DNA from: Flavobacteriaceae bacterium
GTDB lineage: Bacteria > Bacteroidota > Bacteroidia > Flavobacteriales > Flavobacteriaceae
NCBI GenBank assembly: GCA_030613745.1
Contig: JAUWLK010000035.1
Span: 1-15,956, forward strand
DNA length: 15,956 nt
Direction: 5' to 3'
Both the position numbers and the translations under genes were made by a program. Shown piece by piece: positions 1 through 6,820 of this stretch. A model generated the notes under the pieces. That model ran no database searches, had not been told where the DNA came from, and worked only from the letters and a program-made list of their open reading frames with translations. Numbering within the stretch: position 1 is the stretch's first letter; each line of letters opens with the position of its first letter.

Positions 1-1
1 T

Positions 2-511
2 TTAGCATATAGTTTAACCCATGTTTGGCGTAAACCTCTGCCAGTTGTTTTAAAGGAAAATATAATGGATAAAATTGGAGCCTCTACAACTTGGAGATGG
101 TATGGTTATGAAAATGCGTGGACAGAAATTGATGGAATAAATATGAAATCTGTAACAGGAGGTGGTCATTCAGGTGGTGGAATTTTTATTTCAACTGAAG
201 ATATGGCTCGTTTTGGTTTGTTATTTTTAAATAATGGTGTGTGGAACAATAAAAAAATAATTAGTAAAGAATGGATTTTAAAAGCTGTTACTCCTTCAAA
301 ACCAAATGTAAATTATGGTTATATGTGGTGGTTAAACCAGAAAGGAAATCGTCATTGGGAAGGGTTATCAGAAAATATATTTTACGCTGCCGGATTTGGA
401 GGTAATTTTATAATCATAGATAAAGCAAACGATATTGTTGTAGTTACAAGATGGTTAGAGCCTTCAAAAATAAAAGAGTTTATGCAAAAAGTAAATAAGG
501 CTTTGAATTAA
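2..511 (+). CDS. Serine hydrolase, beta-lactamase family (class C-like), C-terminal part
   Basis: The reading frame is open from base 2, so the gene starts outside the window; 169 residues remain. The ATG at 65 is internal, because the codons before it (LTHVWRKPLPVVLKENIMD) read as normal family sequence leading into DKIGAS. The visible part matches the C-terminal half of penicillin-binding-protein/beta-lactamase-like serine hydrolases: GGGHSGGGIFISTEDMARFG, then an LLFLNNGVW-type helix, then YAAGFGGNFIIID near the end, which occupies the place of the usual third (KTG/HxG) active-site motif. The catalytic SxxK lies in the missing N-terminal part, so activity cannot be judged. Family members cleave esters or peptides, usually at or beyond the inner membrane; the substrate is unknown. 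The gene converges on the aminotransferase with 43 bases between them, and no clear terminator hairpin is visible there. Confidence 0.85.
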   Translation, partial: LAYSLTHVWRKPLPVVLKENIMDKIGASTTWRWYGYENAWTEIDGINMKSVTGGGHSGGGIFISTEDMARFGLLFLNNGVWNNKKIISKEWILKAVTPSKPNVNYGYMWWLNQKGNRHWEGLSENIFYAAGFGGNFIIIDKANDIVVVTRWLEPSKIKEFMQKVNKALN

Positions 512-554
512 GGAAGCTATATCACATTGAAATAATGATACGGTTTATTAATTA

Positions 555-1712
555 TTAAATCCTACATAATATATCAGCTGCTCTTAGTAATGTATCTTCA
601 TTTTTAGAAAAACAAAAACGCAAAACTTTTTTATCAATTTTGTTATTGTAAAAAACAGAAATTGGTATGGATGCTATTTTATTTTCTTTGGTTAACCTAA
701 CAGCAAAATCTACATCATTTTCATCTGATATATTTTCATATCCTAACAATTGAAAATAAGTTCCTTTAGAAGGAATAATACTAAAGTTGGAATCTTTTAT
801 TGCATTTAAAAAGAAATCTCGTTTGGCTTGATAAAAATCGGGTAAACCCAAATAATTTTCAGGCTTTTTCATATATGTTGCTAAGGCTTTTTGCATGGGA
901 TGATTTACAGAAAACACATTAAATTGATGTGTTTTTCTAAACTCAGCCATCAATTCCGCAGGAGCGAGACAATAACCCATTTTCCAACCTGTAGCATGAA
1001 AAGTTTTACCAAAACTAGCTACAATAAAACTTCTTTCAGCCAAACCTTTAAAAAGTGCCACACTTTGATGTTTTATTTTATCAAATATAATATGCTCATA
1101 TACTTCATCACTTAATATAATTATGTTTGTACCTCTTACTAATTTCTCTAAGGTTTTCATATCATTTTCAGATAAAACTGTGCCTGATGGATTATGAGGA
1201 GTATTAATGATAATCATCTTCGTTTTATCAGTAATACTTTCTTTTACTTTATTCCAATCTACATCAAATTCTGGAGCATGTAATTCAATTTCTATTGTTT
1301 TTCCTCCATTCAATTTAATTGCTGGATCATAACAATCATAAGCTGGTGCAAAAATTATGACTTCATCATCTTTTTGAATAAATGAAGAAATAATCGAATA
1401 AATCGCTTGCGTAGCTCCTGCAGTAATTGTTACCTCAGTTTCTGGATTATAATTTATACCATATAAGCTTGAAAATTTATCAGCAATTACTTCACGAAGT
1501 TCAATAATTCCAGTCATTGGAGCATATTGATTAAAGCCATTATTCATAGCTTTTGTTACCAAATTTATCAATTCTCTTGAAACAGGAAAATTAGGAAAAC
1601 CTTGCGATAAATTAAGAGCATTTTGTTCATTAGCTAAACCACTCATTATTGCAAAAATACTAGTTGCAGCATTCGGTAGTTTTGATTGTATTTGATACGA
1701 AAAATTAGGCAT
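555..1712 (-). CDS. PLP-dependent aminotransferase, methionine/kynurenine type (YbdL-like)
   Basis: A 385-residue fold-type I aminotransferase, full length for the family. Visible motifs are LNLSQGFPNF (34-43), which binds substrate; YAPMTGIIELRE (63-74); TAGATQAIYS (97-106); NTPHNPSGT (170-178); SDEVYEH (201-207); SFGKTFHATGWKMGY (233-247), with K236 as the expected Schiff-base lysine for pyridoxal phosphate; and R365 in LRFCFSK, the expected carboxylate-binding arginine. The SFGKTFHATGWKMGYCLAPAEL block is characteristic of the YbdL/kynurenine aminotransferase branch, which transfers amino groups from methionine and some aromatic amino acids to 2-oxo acids in the cytoplasm. Exact substrate preference is inference. 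It lies downstream of sdhB1 on the same strand with a 150-base gap, so it is probably a separate transcription unit. No consensus TAnnTTTG element was found in that gap. Confidence 0.9.
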   Translation of the reverse strand: MPNFSYQIQSKLPNAATSIFAIMSGLANEQNALNLSQGFPNFPVSRELINLVTKAMNNGFNQYAPMTGIIELREVIADKFSSLYGINYNPETEVTITAGATQAIYSIISSFIQKDDEVIIFAPAYDCYDPAIKLNGGKTIEIELHAPEFDVDWNKVKESITDKTKMIIINTPHNPSGTVLSENDMKTLEKLVRGTNIIILSDEVYEHIIFDKIKHQSVALFKGLAERSFIVASFGKTFHATGWKMGYCLAPAELMAEFRKTHQFNVFSVNHPMQKALATYMKKPENYLGLPDFYQAKRDFFLNAIKDSNFSIIPSKGTYFQLLGYENISDENDVDFAVRLTKENKIASIPISVFYNNKIDKKVLRFCFSKNEDTLLRAADILCRI

Positions 1713-1782
1713 TATAAATTTAATTAATAGGTTTAATTTTGTTGTAAATAACTATTAAAAGTGACACTTAAATCTTTTCTTT

Positions 1783-1801
1783 TTTAGATAAAGTATCTAA
1801 A
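1783..1801. promoter_or_regulatory. Perfect palindrome between sdhB1 and the aminotransferase gene
   Basis: TTTAGATA-aag-TATCTAAA is an 8-bp perfect inverted repeat with a 3-base centre, located 71-89 bases upstream of the aminotransferase start and about 60 bases past the sdhB1 stop. On the minus strand it is followed by A-rich rather than T-rich sequence, so it is not a standard intrinsic terminator for sdhB1. It could be an operator or a weak 3' stabilising hairpin. In DNA this AT-rich, an 8-bp palindrome can arise by chance, so confidence is low. Confidence 0.25.
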
Positions 1802-1862
1802 TTTATAAAATAAAACGTCAATGATATAATAGTGTTTTAAAAAATTATGTAAATATTGAAAG

Positions 1863-2603
1863 TTATATACTTGCCTTGAGAAATTCACGATTCATTCTTG
1901 CAATATTTTCTAATGAAATTTCTTTAGGGCATTCTACTTCACAAGCTCCTGTGTTGGTACAGTTACCAAATCCTTCTTCATCCATTTGTTTAACCATATT
2001 TAAAACTCTATCAGCTGCTTCAACTTTTCCTTGAGGAAGTAAAGCAAATTGAGATACTTTAGCCGAAACAAACAACATAGCACTTGAATTTTTACAGGTA
2101 GCCACACAAGCACCACAGCCTATACAAGCTGCGGCATCCATAGATAAATCTGCATTATGTTTAGAAATAGGTATTGCATTTGCGTCTTGTGTGTTACCAG
2201 AAGTATTTACCGAAATATAACCTCCTGCTTGTTGTATACGTTCAAATGAAGTACGATCAACAACTAAATCTTTAATTACAGGAAATGCATTGGCCCTAAA
2301 AGGCTCAATAGTAATTGTATCACCATCTTTAAACATCCGCATATGTAATTGACAAGTTGTAATACCTCTATCAGGTCCGTGAGATTCTCCATTAATATGT
2401 AAAGAACACATTCCGCAAATACCTTCTCTACAATCATGATCAAAAGCTACAGGATTATCACCTTTAGCAACTAAACCTTCATTTAATACGTCCATCATTT
2501 CTAAAAATGACATGTGTTCTGAAATATCAGTTACTTTATAGTCGACCATTTGACCTTTATCTTGAGGTCCGTCTTGTCTCCAAATTTTTAACGTTAAATT
2601 CAT
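1863..2603 (-). CDS. sdhB: Succinate dehydrogenase/fumarate reductase iron-sulfur subunit, copy 1
   Basis: A 246-residue electron-transfer subunit that passes electrons from the FAD of SdhA to the haem-quinone subunit through three iron-sulfur clusters. The N-terminal ferredoxin domain carries C58, C63, C66 and C84 for the [2Fe-2S] cluster (DHDCREGICGMC...TTC). The C-terminal domain has C160-x2-C163-x2-C166-x3-C170 and C215, C221 and C225, enough for one [4Fe-4S] and one [3Fe-4S] cluster. The HGP (75-77) and IEPFRANAFPVIKDLVVDR (99-117) blocks are typical of Bacteroidota SdhB. By hand count it shares 38 of its first 60 residues with the second copy at 8756-9505. It is the last gene of operon 1 but is separated from sdhA1 by 506 bases holding an inserted four-helix-bundle gene. 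No promoter element was recognised in the 73 bases between that element and this start, so expression probably depends on read-through. Confidence 0.97.
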   Translation of the reverse strand: MNLTLKIWRQDGPQDKGQMVDYKVTDISEHMSFLEMMDVLNEGLVAKGDNPVAFDHDCREGICGMCSLHINGESHGPDRGITTCQLHMRMFKDGDTITIEPFRANAFPVIKDLVVDRTSFERIQQAGGYISVNTSGNTQDANAIPISKHNADLSMDAAACIGCGACVATCKNSSAMLFVSAKVSQFALLPQGKVEAADRVLNMVKQMDEEGFGNCTNTGACEVECPKEISLENIARMNREFLKASI

Positions 2604-2676
2604 AATTTTTAATTTTGTAATGAACTATTTAGATGTCATTTACATTTATTTTTTAATCAACTAACTTCAACAGAAA

Positions 2677-2702
2677 AAAGAATAAAGAGAAGAGAAAAAA
2701 GA
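2677..2702. repeat. Left arm of the inverted repeat flanking the four-helix-bundle gene
   Basis: A purine-rich tract on the + strand (core AGAGAAGAGAAAAAAGA at 2686-2702) that matches the reverse complement of 3078-3103 at 25 of 26 positions. It ends one base before the stop codon of the enclosed gene. In the minus-strand transcript it is the pyrimidine-rich 3' arm. Confidence 0.8.
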
Positions 2703-2703
2703 C

Positions 2704-3066
2704 TTATTTCAGCCCGTTTTGAAAACCCATTGTCATTCTTTGAAATTCTTCATTTTTCTTTTCAAGTGTTTCTAAAGTTTTTTCTTTTAAATATTTTCTA
2801 TGATATGCAACTAATAATTGAGTTCCTAATTCAAAAGAAGATCCAAGAGATACATCTAAAAAATGAGAAAAAGATTTATCTGTTCTTGCTGAGCCTTCAG
2901 CAATATTGCTAGGCATTGAAACTGAACATCTGCTTAATTGAGAACTTAAATCATATTTTTCGTGTTTTGGAAATTCTTGTAAAATATCTGAAATATCATT
3001 TGTAATTTCTAAACCTAACTTCCAAATCTTTAAATTTTTGTAATTATGTCTTTTTTTTAATCCCAA
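2704..3066 (-). CDS. Four-helix bundle protein, 23S rRNA intervening-sequence (S23/IVP) family
   Basis: A 120-residue cytoplasmic protein. It has the family's N-terminal HNYKNLKIWKLGLEI (7-21), the KYDLSSQLSRCSVS helix (37-50) and the diagnostic loop MPSNIAEGSAR (51-61), followed by two amphipathic helices ending in a lysine/glutamate-rich stretch. Length and motif order match the TIGR02436 four-helix bundle family, whose founding members are encoded in intervening sequences of 23S rRNA genes; a molecular function is not established. The start is TTG at 3066: upstream in frame there is no ATG or GTG before a stop at about 3105, and the family usually begins a few residues before HNYK. The purine-rich right repeat arm, 11 bases upstream, could serve as ribosome binding site and would be hidden if the stem forms. 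Codon use looks like its neighbours. It has no obvious role in succinate oxidation and is best seen as an insert. Confidence 0.85.
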   Translation of the reverse strand: MGLKKRHNYKNLKIWKLGLEITNDISDILQEFPKHEKYDLSSQLSRCSVSMPSNIAEGSARTDKSFSHFLDVSLGSSFELGTQLLVAYHRKYLKEKTLETLEKKNEEFQRMTMGFQNGLK

Positions 3067-3077
3067 TTTGTCTATTT

Positions 3078-3103
3078 TCTTTTTTCTCTTCTCTATATTC
3101 TTT
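3078..3103. repeat. Right arm of the inverted repeat flanking the four-helix-bundle gene
   Basis: A pyrimidine-rich tract on the + strand (core TCTTTTTTCTCTTCTCT), purine-rich in the minus-strand mRNA. It is complementary to 2677-2702 at 25 of 26 positions. It lies only six bases after the sdhA1 stop codon (3110-3112) and just upstream of the TTG start of the enclosed gene. Confidence 0.8.
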
Positions 3104-3109
3104 CAATAA

Positions 3110-5125
3110 TTACTTATAACTCCTTGTCTTTAACTCAATATCTTTAAATTCTAATTCTTCTTTATGTAAAACAGCATCGCTTGGTTCTCCTTTATATTCC
3201 CATGCTGCAACATATGCATAATCTTTATCATTACGTTTAGCTTCTCCTTTTTGAGGACCATCTAATTCAACTGATTCCTCTCTAAAATGACCTCCACAAG
3301 ATTCTTTTCTTTTTAAAGCATCTAAAGCAAATAATTCACCTAATTCAAGGAAATCTGCAACTCTACCTGCCTTCTCTAATTCTTGATTAAACTCGTTTAA
3401 AGTCCCAGGAACTTTAACATTTTTCCAGAAATCTTCACGTATTTCTTTAATCTCTTTTATTGCTTCTTTTAAATGTTTTTCATTTCGAGCCATACCAACT
3501 TTTTCCCACATTACTTTACCAAGTTTTTTATGAAAATAATCTACAGAATGTGTTCCTTTATTATTGATAAAGAAATCTAATCTTTCTTTAACTTCTTTTT
3601 CGACTTCATCAAATTCCGAAGTATCTGTTGGTATTGCTCCAGTACGGATATCATCAGCCAAATAATCACCAATAGTATAAGGCAACACAAAATAACCGTC
3701 TGCTAATCCTTGCATTAAAGCAGAAGCCCCTAATCTATTTGCCCCATGATCAGAAAAATTTGCTTCCCCAATACAATACAAACCTGGCACCGTGGTCATT
3801 AAATTATAATCTACCCAAACTCCTCCCATAGTATAATGCGTAGCAGGATAAATCATCATTGGTGTTTTATAAGGATTTTCATCAACAATTTTCTCATACA
3901 TTTGAAAAAGGTTTCCATATTTTTCTTCAATAATTGCTTGTCCTAATTTTATTATCTCTTCTTTTGAAGGATTTTTAATTCCTTTTATTTTTGCTTGTTC
4001 TGTACCATAACGATTAAATGCATAAGCAAAATCTAAATATACTGCTTCACCTGTTGCATTTATACCATAACCAGCATCACAACGCTCTTTTGCAGCTCGA
4101 GAAGCCACATCACGAGGAACTAAATTACCAAATGCGGGATAACGACGTTCTAAATAATAATCTCTGTCCTCTTCGGTAATTTCAGTTGGTTTTAATTTTC
4201 CTTGTTGAATTGCTTTTGCATCTTCTAATTTTGCAGGAACCCAAATGCGACCATCATTACGCAGTGATTCAGACATTAGGGTAAGTTTTGACTGATAATC
4301 ACCAGAACGAGGAATACAAGTTGGATGAATTTGTGTATAACAAGGATTTGCAAAATAAGCTCCCTTTTTATGTATTTTCCATGCGGCTGTTGCATTAGAT
4401 CCCATTGCATTTGTTGATAAGAAATATACATTGCCATATCCTCCGGAAGCAACAACTACAGCATGTGCCGAGTGACGTTCTATTTCGCCAGTGATTAAGT
4501 TACGTGCAATAATACCTCGAGCTTTACCATCAACAATCACCACATCAAGCATTTCATGACGATTATGCATTTCAATTTTACCACGTGCAATTTGTCTATT
4601 CATTGCTGAATATGCTCCTAATAATAATTGCTGCCCTGTTTGACCTTTTGCGTAAAAAGTACGAGATACCAATACACCACCAAAGGAACGGTTATCTAAT
4701 AATCCGCCATAATCACGAGCAAAAGGAACTCCTTGAGCTACACATTTGTCAATAATATTTCCTGAAACTTCTGCTAAACGATGTACATTAGCCTCTCTTG
4801 AACGATAATCACCACCTTTTACAGTATCATAAAATAAGCGATAATTTGAATCACCATCACCCATATAGTTTTTAGCGGCGTTAATTCCGCCTTGAGCGGC
4901 AATAGAATGTGCTCTACGAGGTGAATCTTGATATGCAAAAGCTTTTACATTATATCCTAATTCTGCTAAAGTTGCAGCAGCTGAACCCCCAGCTAAACCA
5001 GTTCCAATAACAATAATATCAATATTACGTTTATTGGCCGGGTTTACTAAATTGATTTTATCTTTATAGGTTGTCCATTTATCTTTAATAGGACCTTTTG
5101 GTACTTTTGAGTTTAAAGTCGTCAT
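3110..5125 (-). CDS. sdhA: Succinate dehydrogenase/fumarate reductase flavoprotein subunit, copy 1
   Basis: A 671-residue catalytic subunit that interconverts succinate and fumarate using covalently bound FAD. The dinucleotide-binding motif is GTGLAG (41-46). H73 in RRAHSIAAQGG is the expected covalent FAD ligand. TQIHPT (264-269, H267), SESLRNDGR (285-293) and PRDVASRA (337-344, with R338 the expected catalytic arginine) form the dicarboxylate site. The C-terminal domain keeps the RKESCGGHFREE block typical of the family. Compared with the second copy it has two extra stretches, around residues 298-320 and 365-395. It begins 12 bases after the sdhC1 stop, as expected for a co-transcribed gene. 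The next gene downstream is the inserted four-helix-bundle gene rather than sdhB. Confidence 0.97.
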   Translation of the reverse strand: MTTLNSKVPKGPIKDKWTTYKDKINLVNPANKRNIDIIVIGTGLAGGSAAATLAELGYNVKAFAYQDSPRRAHSIAAQGGINAAKNYMGDGDSNYRLFYDTVKGGDYRSREANVHRLAEVSGNIIDKCVAQGVPFARDYGGLLDNRSFGGVLVSRTFYAKGQTGQQLLLGAYSAMNRQIARGKIEMHNRHEMLDVVIVDGKARGIIARNLITGEIERHSAHAVVVASGGYGNVYFLSTNAMGSNATAAWKIHKKGAYFANPCYTQIHPTCIPRSGDYQSKLTLMSESLRNDGRIWVPAKLEDAKAIQQGKLKPTEITEEDRDYYLERRYPAFGNLVPRDVASRAAKERCDAGYGINATGEAVYLDFAYAFNRYGTEQAKIKGIKNPSKEEIIKLGQAIIEEKYGNLFQMYEKIVDENPYKTPMMIYPATHYTMGGVWVDYNLMTTVPGLYCIGEANFSDHGANRLGASALMQGLADGYFVLPYTIGDYLADDIRTGAIPTDTSEFDEVEKEVKERLDFFINNKGTHSVDYFHKKLGKVMWEKVGMARNEKHLKEAIKEIKEIREDFWKNVKVPGTLNEFNQELEKAGRVADFLELGELFALDALKRKESCGGHFREESVELDGPQKGEAKRNDKDYAYVAAWEYKGEPSDAVLHKEELEFKDIELKTRSYK

Positions 5126-5137
5126 TGTTTTATAAGA

Positions 5138-5797
5138 TTAATGGTTAAAATAATGATATAGTGCGATAATTATAAATCCTAAAGGAATAATAATTGCATA
5201 TAGTTTTCCTAAATTTTTTACACATTTTGTGTATTTATTATTAAAACCTATAGATTGAAAAGCTGATTGAAAACCATGTAATAAATGTAATGCCAATAAG
5301 ATAAATGCAATTACATAAGCACCAACTCTAAAAGGACTTACAAATTTATGTTGTAATTCACTAAAATATCTTGTAGGATTTTCAGGTAGAACTTCAATAT
5401 ACTTGTGATTTATTTCTGGAATCCAAAAATCAATAAAATGTAATACAATAAAAGCTAAAATTGCCAAGCCACTATAGATCATATTTCTTGACATCCATGT
5501 AGCATTAGCCGCTCCATTGTACTTTACATACTTAACGCTTCTAGCTCCTTTGTTTTTAAGCTCTAATACAAAACCCATCACAAAATGAAAAACAACTCCT
5601 AAAATTAAAACGGGTTGCATTACAAATTGAATTAATGGATTTGTTCCCATAAAATGAGACAACTCATTAAATACGCTTTCACTAAATAATGAAGTAATGT
5701 TTACTGCTAAATGTATTATGAGAAAGAAAATAAGGAAAAGTGCAGATAAAGCCATTGCTACTTTTCTTGCAATTGATGAAGATAAAAATCCACTCAT
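5138..5797 (-). CDS. sdhC: Succinate dehydrogenase cytochrome b subunit, copy 1 (type B, dihaem)
   Basis: A 219-residue inner-membrane anchor with five hydrophobic helices, at about 14-36, 57-80, 106-127, 156-178 and 197-217. Histidines sit where a two-haem B-type anchor needs them: H29, H71, H120 and H171 (or H174). No sdhD is present, as usual for the single-subunit anchors of Bacteroidota. The sequence (SSSIARKVAMALSALFL, FMGTNPLIQFV, HLLHGFQSAFQSIG) is, from memory, the standard flavobacterial SdhC. It binds the quinone and passes electrons between SdhB and the pool. It is first in operon 1. The ATG at 5797 lies 22 bases after a TATATTTG element on the minus strand. Confidence 0.95.
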   Translation of the reverse strand: MSGFLSSSIARKVAMALSALFLIFFLIIHLAVNITSLFSESVFNELSHFMGTNPLIQFVMQPVLILGVVFHFVMGFVLELKNKGARSVKYVKYNGAANATWMSRNMIYSGLAILAFIVLHFIDFWIPEINHKYIEVLPENPTRYFSELQHKFVSPFRVGAYVIAFILLALHLLHGFQSAFQSIGFNNKYTKCVKNLGKLYAIIIPLGFIIIALYHYFNH

Positions 5798-5819
5798 TTT
5801 TGTTTGTTTTAAAAAAACA

Positions 5820-5827
5820 CAAATATA
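5820..5827 (-). promoter_or_regulatory. Candidate promoter -7 element for sdhC1 operon
   Basis: Read on the minus strand this is TATATTTG, an exact fit to the Bacteroidota -7 consensus TAnnTTTG. It ends 22 bases before the sdhC1 ATG, leaving a short leader. No TTG was seen at the expected -33 distance, so this is a half-supported promoter. Confidence 0.5.
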
Positions 5828-5869
5828 AACATTTGGTATTATGATTTTAAATAATCTATCTATATATCA

Positions 5870-5891
5870 TTATAATTTAGACTAATTATAA
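5870..5891. promoter_or_regulatory. Inverted repeat between the divergent sdh promoters
   Basis: TTATAATT-tagact-AATTATAA is a perfect 8-bp inverted repeat with a 6-base spacer, lying between the two outward-facing promoter candidates. It would suit a shared regulator of both operons. It consists only of A and T in an AT-rich gap, so chance is a real alternative; it does not match the Crp/Fnr TTGAT-N4-ATCAA pattern. Confidence 0.2.
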
Positions 5892-5941
5892 ATAGTTCTG
5901 TTTTTACTGTTATATTTTTTAGAGTCTGATAAATATCATGC

Positions 5942-5969
5942 TTGAAAGCATTTTACCCATATATCTTTG
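5942..5969 (+). promoter_or_regulatory. Promoter for sdhC2 operon (TTG - 17 bases - TATCTTTG)
   Basis: TTG at 5942-5944 is followed after 17 bases by TATCTTTG at 5962-5969. This fits the flavobacterial promoter pattern TTG-N17-23-TAnnTTTG in both elements and spacing. The -7 box ends 25 bases before the ATG at 5995, giving a short leader comparable with that of sdhC1. Its position inside the longest open frame (from 5938) argues that the gene starts at 5995. Confidence 0.7.
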
Positions 5970-5994
5970 TGAGGTTAATTTTAAATTTAGCCAA

Positions 5995-6681
5995 ATGGCA
6001 ATTAAAAAAGGACTATTCAAAACATCTGTTGGGCGAAAGAATTTAATGGCTCTTACCGGACTTTTTATTATTTTTTTCCTTGTTATCCATCTTGTTGGAA
6101 ATCTTTTATTAATTATTCCTGATTCTTTTTTCCCAATTGAATTTTGGGATAATGTTGCAAATCAACACGATATGTATAATGCCTATTCTCACTTTCTAGT
6201 GCATTTTTGGCCTATTACTGCTGTAGCTTGGGTTTTGTATGCAGCAATTGCTCTCCATATTGTTGATGCTTTATTAATTACAATAAACAATTGGAAAGCA
6301 AAAGGAGAAAAATACGCAGTAACAGACAATTCAACCAGTACTTGGATTTCTCGTAATATGGGAATTTTAGGAACTGTTATTGGAGTTTTTATTGTGTTGC
6401 ATATGGCTCAGTTTTGGTTACAATACAAGGTGCTGAAAATTGAACATGATTTATACAATTTAGTTATAGAAACCTTTAAGGTTTGGTGGATGGTAGTGAT
6501 TTACGAAATAGGCATTATTGCTTTAGGTTTTCATATAATACACGGAATAGAAAGTGCACATCGATCATTAGGTATCTATCCTAAAAAGGTAATGAATATC
6601 ATTAAATATATCGCGCTTTACTTTGGTTTAGCTATGGCAATATTATATGCCATTATTCCTATCATTCTTTACTTCAAATAA
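5995..6681 (+). CDS. sdhC: Succinate dehydrogenase/fumarate reductase cytochrome b subunit, copy 2 (type B)
   Basis: A 228-residue membrane anchor with five hydrophobic helices, at about 17-40, 68-95, 120-145, 163-188 and 203-227. Haem-ligand histidines are H32 (VIHLVGN), H88 (ALHIVDA), H136 (VLHMAQFW) and H180 (or H183, in FHIIHG). The frame is open from an ATG at 5938, but the start at 5995 is preferred: MAIKKGLFKTSVGRKNLMALTGLF resembles family N-termini, the extra 19 residues do not, and a promoter lies within them. Similarity to SdhC1 is clear only in helix 1, WISRNM/WMSRNM and the HxxHG region. It carries an acidic residue, E171, inside helix 4 that SdhC1 lacks. It is first in operon 2, followed after a 152-base repeat-bearing gap by sdhA2. 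Whether the complex runs toward fumarate or succinate cannot be read from sequence. Confidence 0.93.
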   Translation: MAIKKGLFKTSVGRKNLMALTGLFIIFFLVIHLVGNLLLIIPDSFFPIEFWDNVANQHDMYNAYSHFLVHFWPITAVAWVLYAAIALHIVDALLITINNWKAKGEKYAVTDNSTSTWISRNMGILGTVIGVFIVLHMAQFWLQYKVLKIEHDLYNLVIETFKVWWMVVIYEIGIIALGFHIIHGIESAHRSLGIYPKKVMNIIKYIALYFGLAMAILYAIIPIILYFK

Positions 6682-6697
6682 TAAATATTAAAATAAT

Positions 6698-6820
6698 AAG
6701 TACCAAATTACAAGTATCAAATGACAAATAAATCACAATATTCAAAATTCAATAATCAAAAAATTGAAATATTAAACAATTCAATTCTAGTTGTTTTTTG
6801 GAATTTGTTTTTTGGAATTT
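6698..6820 (+). repeat. Imperfect inverted repeat with 14-nt units in the sdhC2-sdhA2 gap
   Basis: The left arm (6698-6727) and right arm (6791-6820) are each two copies of a roughly 14-base unit. The left is built on (c)caaattacaagta and tcaaatgacaaata; the right is two near-exact copies of TTGTTTTTTGGAAT. By hand alignment the arms pair at 21 of 30 positions, or 25 of 30 counting G-U pairs in the + strand RNA. Between them lies further AT-rich, partly self-complementary sequence such as aatattcaa...ttgaaatatt. The right arm ends 13 bases before the sdhA2 ATG. It resembles dispersed intergenic repeats of flavobacterial genomes (from memory). It may form an mRNA stem-loop between the first two cistrons. 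Confidence 0.55.

Larger units (their letters stand above)
2677..3103 (-). mobile_element. IVS-like element: four-helix-bundle gene bracketed by 26-bp inverted repeats
   Basis: A 427-bp unit inside the sdhA1-sdhB1 junction. Its ends, 2677-2702 and 3078-3103, are inverted copies of each other over 26 positions with one mismatch (2685 against 3095). The enclosed gene fills the space almost exactly, with 1 base between stop codon and left arm and 11 bases between right arm and start codon. In the operon transcript the arms would form a long purine/pyrimidine stem closing a 375-nt loop that contains the whole coding region. Intervening sequences in 23S rRNA genes have the same plan: a terminal stem, often cut by RNase III, around an S23-family ORF. 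No target duplication, transposase or reverse transcriptase is visible, so mobility is inferred from architecture only. Confidence 0.6.

Noticed and set aside
891..1115. Small plus-strand reading frame inside the aminotransferase gene
   Set aside because: It is antisense to a well-supported enzyme gene, has no recognisable domain and looks like a by-product of AT-rich coding sequence. The same applies to antisense frames inside sdh, sigma factor and tyrS genes.
1783..1801. Intrinsic terminator for sdhB1
   Set aside because: The palindrome is perfect but made mainly of A/T and is followed on the minus strand by A-rich, not T-rich, sequence.
2704..3066. Accessory protein (Avd) of a diversity-generating retroelement
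   Set aside because: Avd is also a four-helix bundle, but there is no reverse transcriptase and no template/variable repeat pair in the window, and the inverted repeats point to the IVS type.
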